64,000 bases of DNA from Candidatus Binatia bacterium. Its GTDB lineage: Bacteria; Desulfobacterota; Binatia; UBA12015. The notes beneath the pieces are model-generated. The model did no database searches. It was not told the DNA's origin and saw only the letters and a program-made list of their open reading frames with translations. Where the stretch lies: assembly GCA_029243485.1 (NCBI GenBank), contig JAQWRY010000001.1:248001-312000 (forward strand), in the 5' to 3' direction. Below, one piece after another: positions 60,262 to 64,000 of this stretch. How positions within the stretch are numbered: position 1 is the first letter of the stretch; each line of letters begins with the position of its first letter. The position numbers and the translations under genes are program-made.

Positions 60262-60933
60262 ATGTCTGAGATGACGATTCACGAGGCCCTGTACACCACG
60301 CGCGCGATGCGTCGCGTGAAGAAGGATCCGATCCCCGAAGACGTCCAGGCCCGCATCCTCGATGCGGCGATCCGTGCGCCCTCGGGCGGCAACAGCCAGA
60401 ACTGGCGCTTCCTGCTGGTCGATGACCCTGCCATCCGCGACCAACTCGCGCCCATCTACAAGGGCTGCATCGACATGCTCTGGAAGACCATCTACGCCGA
60501 GCGCGTCGCAGCCATGGAAGCGAGGCCCGACGATGCCGACAGCATCGAGATGCAAAAGGTGATGAAGTCGGCGAACTGGATGGCGAACCATTTCGCCGAC
60601 TACCCGATCCTGCTGTTCGGCTTCGCGCAGGGCGATCCGACCGGCGGTTCGATCTTCCCCGCGATCTGGAGTGCCATGCTCGCAGCGCGCGCCGATGGCG
60701 TGGGCAGCACGATCACGAGCGTGATGATGTTTCAGATGGAGCAGGTCTTGAAGATCCTCGGTGTGCCCGCCGAGGACGGATGGGTCTTCGCCGCGTGCGT
60801 ACCGATGGGATACCCGACGGGCCGCTGGGGCCTCGCCCGCCGACGCCCCGTCCACGAGGTCGCCTTCCGCAACCAATGGGGCACGCCGCTCGGCCTCGAC
60901 ATACCCGAGCCGCTCTGGGAAACGAAGAAGTAG
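60262..60933 (+). CDS. nitroreductase-family FMN oxidoreductase
   Basis: 223 residues. TIHEALYTTRAMRRVKKDPI and ILDAAIRAPSGGNSQNWRF carry the FMN-binding Arg/Ser/Asn motif of the family, and GVPAEDGWVFAACVPMGYPT is near the C-terminal FMN clamp. Such flavoenzymes reduce nitro, quinone or enone groups with NAD(P)H; some are dehydrogenases in cofactor or steroid catabolism. ATG 60262 starts the family motif directly. It is convergent with the next hydrolase. Confidence 0.85.
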   Translation: MSEMTIHEALYTTRAMRRVKKDPIPEDVQARILDAAIRAPSGGNSQNWRFLLVDDPAIRDQLAPIYKGCIDMLWKTIYAERVAAMEARPDDADSIEMQKVMKSANWMANHFADYPILLFGFAQGDPTGGSIFPAIWSAMLAARADGVGSTITSVMMFQMEQVLKILGVPAEDGWVFAACVPMGYPTGRWGLARRRPVHEVAFRNQWGTPLGLDIPEPLWETKK

Positions 60934-60940
60934 ACGCGGA

Positions 60941-61756
60941 TCAGCCCGCGGCGTCAGCCCACTCGAGGTGGCCGCGCACTCGCGCGAGCCATTCCTCGGG
61001 ATGGGTGTGCTGCGGGCTGTGATACGCGCCCTCGACCACTTCGAGGCGCGCGCCGGGGATGCCGCCCGCGAGCCGCTCGGACGTCGGCACGAAGAGAGCG
61101 TCGAGCCCGCCTACGAGGACCGTCGTCGGGCACTCGACTTCCCCGAGACGGCCAGACACCGACGCGCACTGAAAGACCTGCGGCAACAGGCCGATGAACG
61201 CCTCGCGGTCGAGTCCGGAAAGCCGTCGCTCCGTATCGCTCTCGACCCAGGCGGCGCCCTTGCACCTCGCGAAGAGTTCGCGCTCCGGCGTCCGCGCGAC
61301 GGAGTCCACGACCGCACGCACTCCGAGCTCTCGCACCAGGTCTCCGAAGTTCTCCGGAGGAACGAGCCCCCTAGGCGCCTCGCTCGCGGTGTCCATCAAG
61401 ATCAGCGAGCGCACGAGGTCGGGCCGGCGCAGAACGAGCCGGAGCGCGACCATTCCACCCATCGAGTGACCGAGAACGTCAGCCGGGCCATCCACGGTGG
61501 CCTCGAGAAATCCGATCAGGTCTTCGGTTAGTGCGTCGAGCGTGTAGTCCTCCGCACGTCCCGTATTCGTCGACCCACCATGTCCCCGGTGGTCCGCGGC
61601 AACCACGCGACGATCCTGTGCGAGTGACTCGAAGTGAGTCTCGAAATCCGTCCGAGCTCCAGTGAACCCGTGAACCAACAGAAGCGTGCGTGCGGCATCG
61701 CCATGCTCCTCCCACTCGATCTCGACGTCGCCCAGCTTCGTTCGGGTGCCTGCCAT
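60941..61756 (-). CDS. alpha/beta hydrolase
   Basis: 271 residues. LLLVHGFTGARTDFETHF is the oxyanion region, DVLGHSMGGMVALRLVL the nucleophile elbow (GHSMGG), VLVGGLDALFVPTSERLAG the acid strand and VVEGAYHSPQHTHPEEW the catalytic His. It resembles epoxide hydrolase, haloperoxidase and ring-cleavage-product hydrolases (MhpC-like) of about this length. The substrate is unknown. ATG 61756 is the start. Confidence 0.87.
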   Translation of the reverse strand: MAGTRTKLGDVEIEWEEHGDAARTLLLVHGFTGARTDFETHFESLAQDRRVVAADHRGHGGSTNTGRAEDYTLDALTEDLIGFLEATVDGPADVLGHSMGGMVALRLVLRRPDLVRSLILMDTASEAPRGLVPPENFGDLVRELGVRAVVDSVARTPERELFARCKGAAWVESDTERRLSGLDREAFIGLLPQVFQCASVSGRLGEVECPTTVLVGGLDALFVPTSERLAGGIPGARLEVVEGAYHSPQHTHPEEWLARVRGHLEWADAAG

Positions 61757-61839
61757 GCAGAATTCCTAGCACTCTGCCACGGCAGCGTCGCGAATTTCCT
61801 GTCCTACACCGGACATTGGGGTATGCTGAGGCCGGCCCG

Positions 61840-63165
61840 ATGAATCCCCCCACCTCGCCCGATTCCACCCTGCGAGTGCTGCGCTGGTGGCTTCGCACGC
61901 TCAGCGTCGCGATCGCACTCGCCGCACTCGCCTACTCGGCGGCTGACGTGCGCCGGGGCGTGCTGCTCGCGCTGACAGTTCTCCTGGGGTTCCTGCCCTT
62001 CACGTACGCGCGACGGCGGCTTCATCAAGCGGTCGCGCCGCACCTCCGCCGACCGAACGGCGGCCCCGGTCTCTTGGTGGCTTGGACCGCCCTCGGGATC
62101 GCGTGCGACCTGCTAATGGTCTCTCAGCTCCTCCTCGCGCGCTCGCCCGACCCCAACCCGCTCCTCAACGCCTCTCCACTCGCCTGGATCGGCCCGGTCT
62201 GGTTCAGCGGGCACGCCCTTGTCTTGCTCGGCTTCGGCGGACTGGGCCTGGGACGACTCGCGGGCCGCACTTTCTCGCAACTACGGACACGACCCGTCGC
62301 AGACAACACCGCGCCCGCACTCTCGAGGCGCGGGTTTCTCCGACAGGCCAGCCTCGTCGGCGTCAGCGTCCCATTCGGTGTTTCTCTCTCCGGCGTAGGC
62401 ACCTCCTACGACTTCCAGGTGGAACACCGCGACGCGCACCTCGAGCAATGGCCCGCCCGGCTCGACGGACTACGAGTTGCGCACCTCTCCGACATCCACG
62501 TCGGTGGCGCCATGAATCGCGAGAAACTGCTCCGCGTCGCGGAACTCACCAACGGAACCAAACCGGACCTGGTTCTCCACACCGGGGACTTCCTCACGCA
62601 CCGTTCCGGAAACTTCGACGAGCCCTTGTACGAGGCTCTCGCTCAGATCGAAGCGCCGTACGGCCAATGGGCCTGTCTGGGCAACCACGACTACGACAAC
62701 GCGCCGCGGTTCGTCCGCCGGCTCGCCGACTGCGGCGTCACGGCCTTGCGCAACGAAGCCGTGATGATCGACGTACGTGGTCAGCCCCTCGAGATCGCCG
62801 GGCTCGAGTACCTGTCCGCACGAATCGATCGCACCGTCGACTACAAACGAATCCTCGCGGAGTTCGGTCCGAGGACGGCGCCCCGCCTCCTCCTGAACCA
62901 CGACCCACAGGGCTTCTCCGCTCTCCCGGACTCCTGCGCCGACCTCGTCCTCTCCGGCCACACACACGGTGGGCACATCGGCGTCCAACTGGGAGCGGAC
63001 AGCGCACTCAGTGTCGTCGGTATGGTCGGCCTTCGGGATCAGGGCTTCTACGACCGCGGCGACATGCGCTTGTACGTCACCCGGTGCGTCGGCTTCTACG
63101 GCTACCCGATGCGGATCGGCATCCCGCCGGAGATCGCCCTACTGACACTGCGCCGCAAGACTTGA
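61840..63165 (+). CDS. membrane metallophosphoesterase (calcineurin-like)
   Basis: 441 residues. The N-terminus has four hydrophobic segments (LRWWLRTLSVAIALAALAY, RGVLLALTVLLGFLPFTYA and two more), then LSRRGFLRQASLVGVSVPFG, a twin-arginine-like motif within the protein, and a metallophosphoesterase domain: VAHLSDIHVGG (D-x-H), LHTGDFL, WACLGNHDYDN (GNHD), LLLNHDPQGF and VLSGHTHGGHIG (GHTH). It resembles YkuE/YpbG-type membrane phosphodiesterases, which can cleave UDP-sugar lipids or nucleotides. ATG 61840 is used; no upstream gene is on this strand. Confidence 0.85.
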   Translation: MNPPTSPDSTLRVLRWWLRTLSVAIALAALAYSAADVRRGVLLALTVLLGFLPFTYARRRLHQAVAPHLRRPNGGPGLLVAWTALGIACDLLMVSQLLLARSPDPNPLLNASPLAWIGPVWFSGHALVLLGFGGLGLGRLAGRTFSQLRTRPVADNTAPALSRRGFLRQASLVGVSVPFGVSLSGVGTSYDFQVEHRDAHLEQWPARLDGLRVAHLSDIHVGGAMNREKLLRVAELTNGTKPDLVLHTGDFLTHRSGNFDEPLYEALAQIEAPYGQWACLGNHDYDNAPRFVRRLADCGVTALRNEAVMIDVRGQPLEIAGLEYLSARIDRTVDYKRILAEFGPRTAPRLLLNHDPQGFSALPDSCADLVLSGHTHGGHIGVQLGADSALSVVGMVGLRDQGFYDRGDMRLYVTRCVGFYGYPMRIGIPPEIALLTLRRKT

Positions 63166-63171
63166 ACAGGA

Positions 63172-64000
63172 TCAGTTCAAACCGGCGAGATAGGCCATCA
63201 GGTCGCGGAGCTCGCTCGGAGGGAGCTCTACGGCGATCGGTGGCATCGCGCTCCCCCCCGTCGCCTGCTCGAAGCCCGACGCAATCGTCGCGTCCGGAAC
63301 CAGGAGAGCCTCGAGAATCTCCGCGCGACTCGTTCGGTCCCCGAGTCCCGTCAGCTCCGGCCCCGTCGCGCCCCCTTCCCCGTCGACGGTGTGGCAGCGC
63401 TTACAATCGCCGGTGCCGTTGAAGACCGTCGCGCCGCGCTCGGCGTCGCCTCCGCGGAGAGCGATGCGGTACTTCGCGAGCGGGTCGGCCGGGTCGAGAC
63501 CCGCCTCGTACCGAGCCAGCCCCGCCCGCAGCTCTTCGCTGTCACGACCGCGCGCGGCCTCGAGAACGTCGAGTTGCACGTCAGCCGGAAGATCCCCCTC
63601 ATTCAGACGTTCGACGGCACGCGCGAGTCGAATGTCGGCCGCGCCGTTACCGCCTGCACCGAGCGAGGCCAGCATCGCGATCGAACGCTGACGCTCGAGA
63701 ACCGGCGCCGCGTCTCCGAGTGTGTCGCTCTGTTCGATCGCACGATCGGGGTCGTGCACCGCGAGGACATCGCGCGCCTCTGCCCGAAGCGCTGGGTCCC
63801 GGCTGGCGAGACCGGCCGAGGTCGCGGCAGCGAGAGCGTCCCCGGACGGTCCGTCCGAACGGGCCGAGAGTGCCGCGAGGCTTGCGATCCGGATGCCGCT
63901 CTCTTCCTTCGCATCCGTGACGCGCCCCTCGAGTTCCGCGTCCGAGAGAGGAAGCCGTTCGTACGAGGACGCGACGTCGAGAGCCTGGCCTTCCAGATCC
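63172..64000 (-). CDS. c-type cytochrome domain protein, 5' end beyond the window
   Basis: The frame is open through base 64000, so the start lies outside. The visible 275 residues begin with helical repeats (AELEGRVTDAKEESGIRIAS, AEARDVLAVHDPDRAI) and end with a single haem site: GDAERGATVFNGTGDCKRCH, then GGATGPELTGLGDRTSRAEI, and MPPIAVELPPSELRDLMAYL. The layout resembles the C-terminus of Planctomycete-type dehydrogenase/haem-binding proteins (TIGR02603-like). The Met of MPP is the probable axial ligand. It is convergent with the phosphoesterase. Confidence 0.8.
   Translation of the reverse strand, partial: DLEGQALDVASSYERLPLSDAELEGRVTDAKEESGIRIASLAALSARSDGPSGDALAAATSAGLASRDPALRAEARDVLAVHDPDRAIEQSDTLGDAAPVLERQRSIAMLASLGAGGNGAADIRLARAVERLNEGDLPADVQLDVLEAARGRDSEELRAGLARYEAGLDPADPLAKYRIALRGGDAERGATVFNGTGDCKRCHTVDGEGGATGPELTGLGDRTSRAEILEALLVPDATIASGFEQATGGSAMPPIAVELPPSELRDLMAYLAGLN

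Overview
The window is GC-rich DNA densely packed with genes on both strands. It looks like chromosome from a free-living Gram-negative bacterium: there is an RND pump with a TolC-like outer-membrane factor, an outer-membrane barrel, secreted lipoproteins, an MscS channel and a degenerate type IV pilin. Acyl-CoA synthetases, CaiB-type CoA transferase, acyl-CoA dehydrogenase-like flavoprotein, several short-chain dehydrogenases, amidohydrolase-2, SnoaL-like and DUF2889 proteins, together with thrombospondin-3 and DUF4215 proteins, resemble uncultured deltaproteobacterial or Binatota-type genomes. That placement is an inference from gene content only. I found no rRNA, tRNA, CRISPR array, integrase or intact transposase.

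Layout. 1-4.3 kb: partial SnoaL-like gene, broken beta-propeller gene, acyl-CoA synthetase, gutted carboxylesterase, repeat-rich spacer, small membrane protein. 4.3-16.8 kb: a beta-helix/thrombospondin-3/di-haem fusion protein, a signal-less periplasmic-binding-type protein, PhoX-like lipoprotein, cupin, GH3 glycosidase, aldo/keto reductase, APH-type kinase, sulfatase and sterol-desaturase remnants, SDR, ArfB and a propeller remnant. 16.8-25.5 kb: SDR, outer-membrane barrel, SGNH hydrolase, pilin remnant, a sugar kinase/nucleotidyltransferase pair, flavoprotein, DUF2889 and a Coq4-like protein. 25.5-37.2 kb: MFS exporter, a three-gene overlapping operon (acyl-CoA synthetase, quinone oxidoreductase, HAD hydrolase), PDZ-M48 protease, DUF3604 phosphoesterase, frameshifted DUF4215 gene, CoA transferase, and a chimera of three gene fragments. 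37.2-47.6 kb: RND adaptor and pump, an SDR/amidohydrolase/TetR operon, MscS channel, a CrtC-like protein, and two abutting gene remnants. 47.6-64 kb: GH20 hexosaminidase, carotenoid oxygenase, VOC protein, a two-repeat secreted protein, SnoaL-like protein, outer-membrane efflux factor, alpha/beta hydrolase, tyrosine phosphatase, broken fuconate dehydratase, TPR membrane protein, nitroreductase, alpha/beta hydrolase, metallophosphoesterase, and a partial haem-binding protein that runs off the right end.

The genes suggest an aerobic heterotroph that uses lipid-, steroid- or aromatic-type substrates through CoA thioesters and some polysaccharide, with an envelope export system. Two features stand out. 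First, about a dozen genes are decayed, often by large internal deletions or by joining of unrelated fragments rather than by point mutation alone. Second, two short dispersed repeat families occur in the spacers. Family A lies 5' of genes and family B mostly lies 9-14 bases after stop codons. I could not assign either family to a described element.
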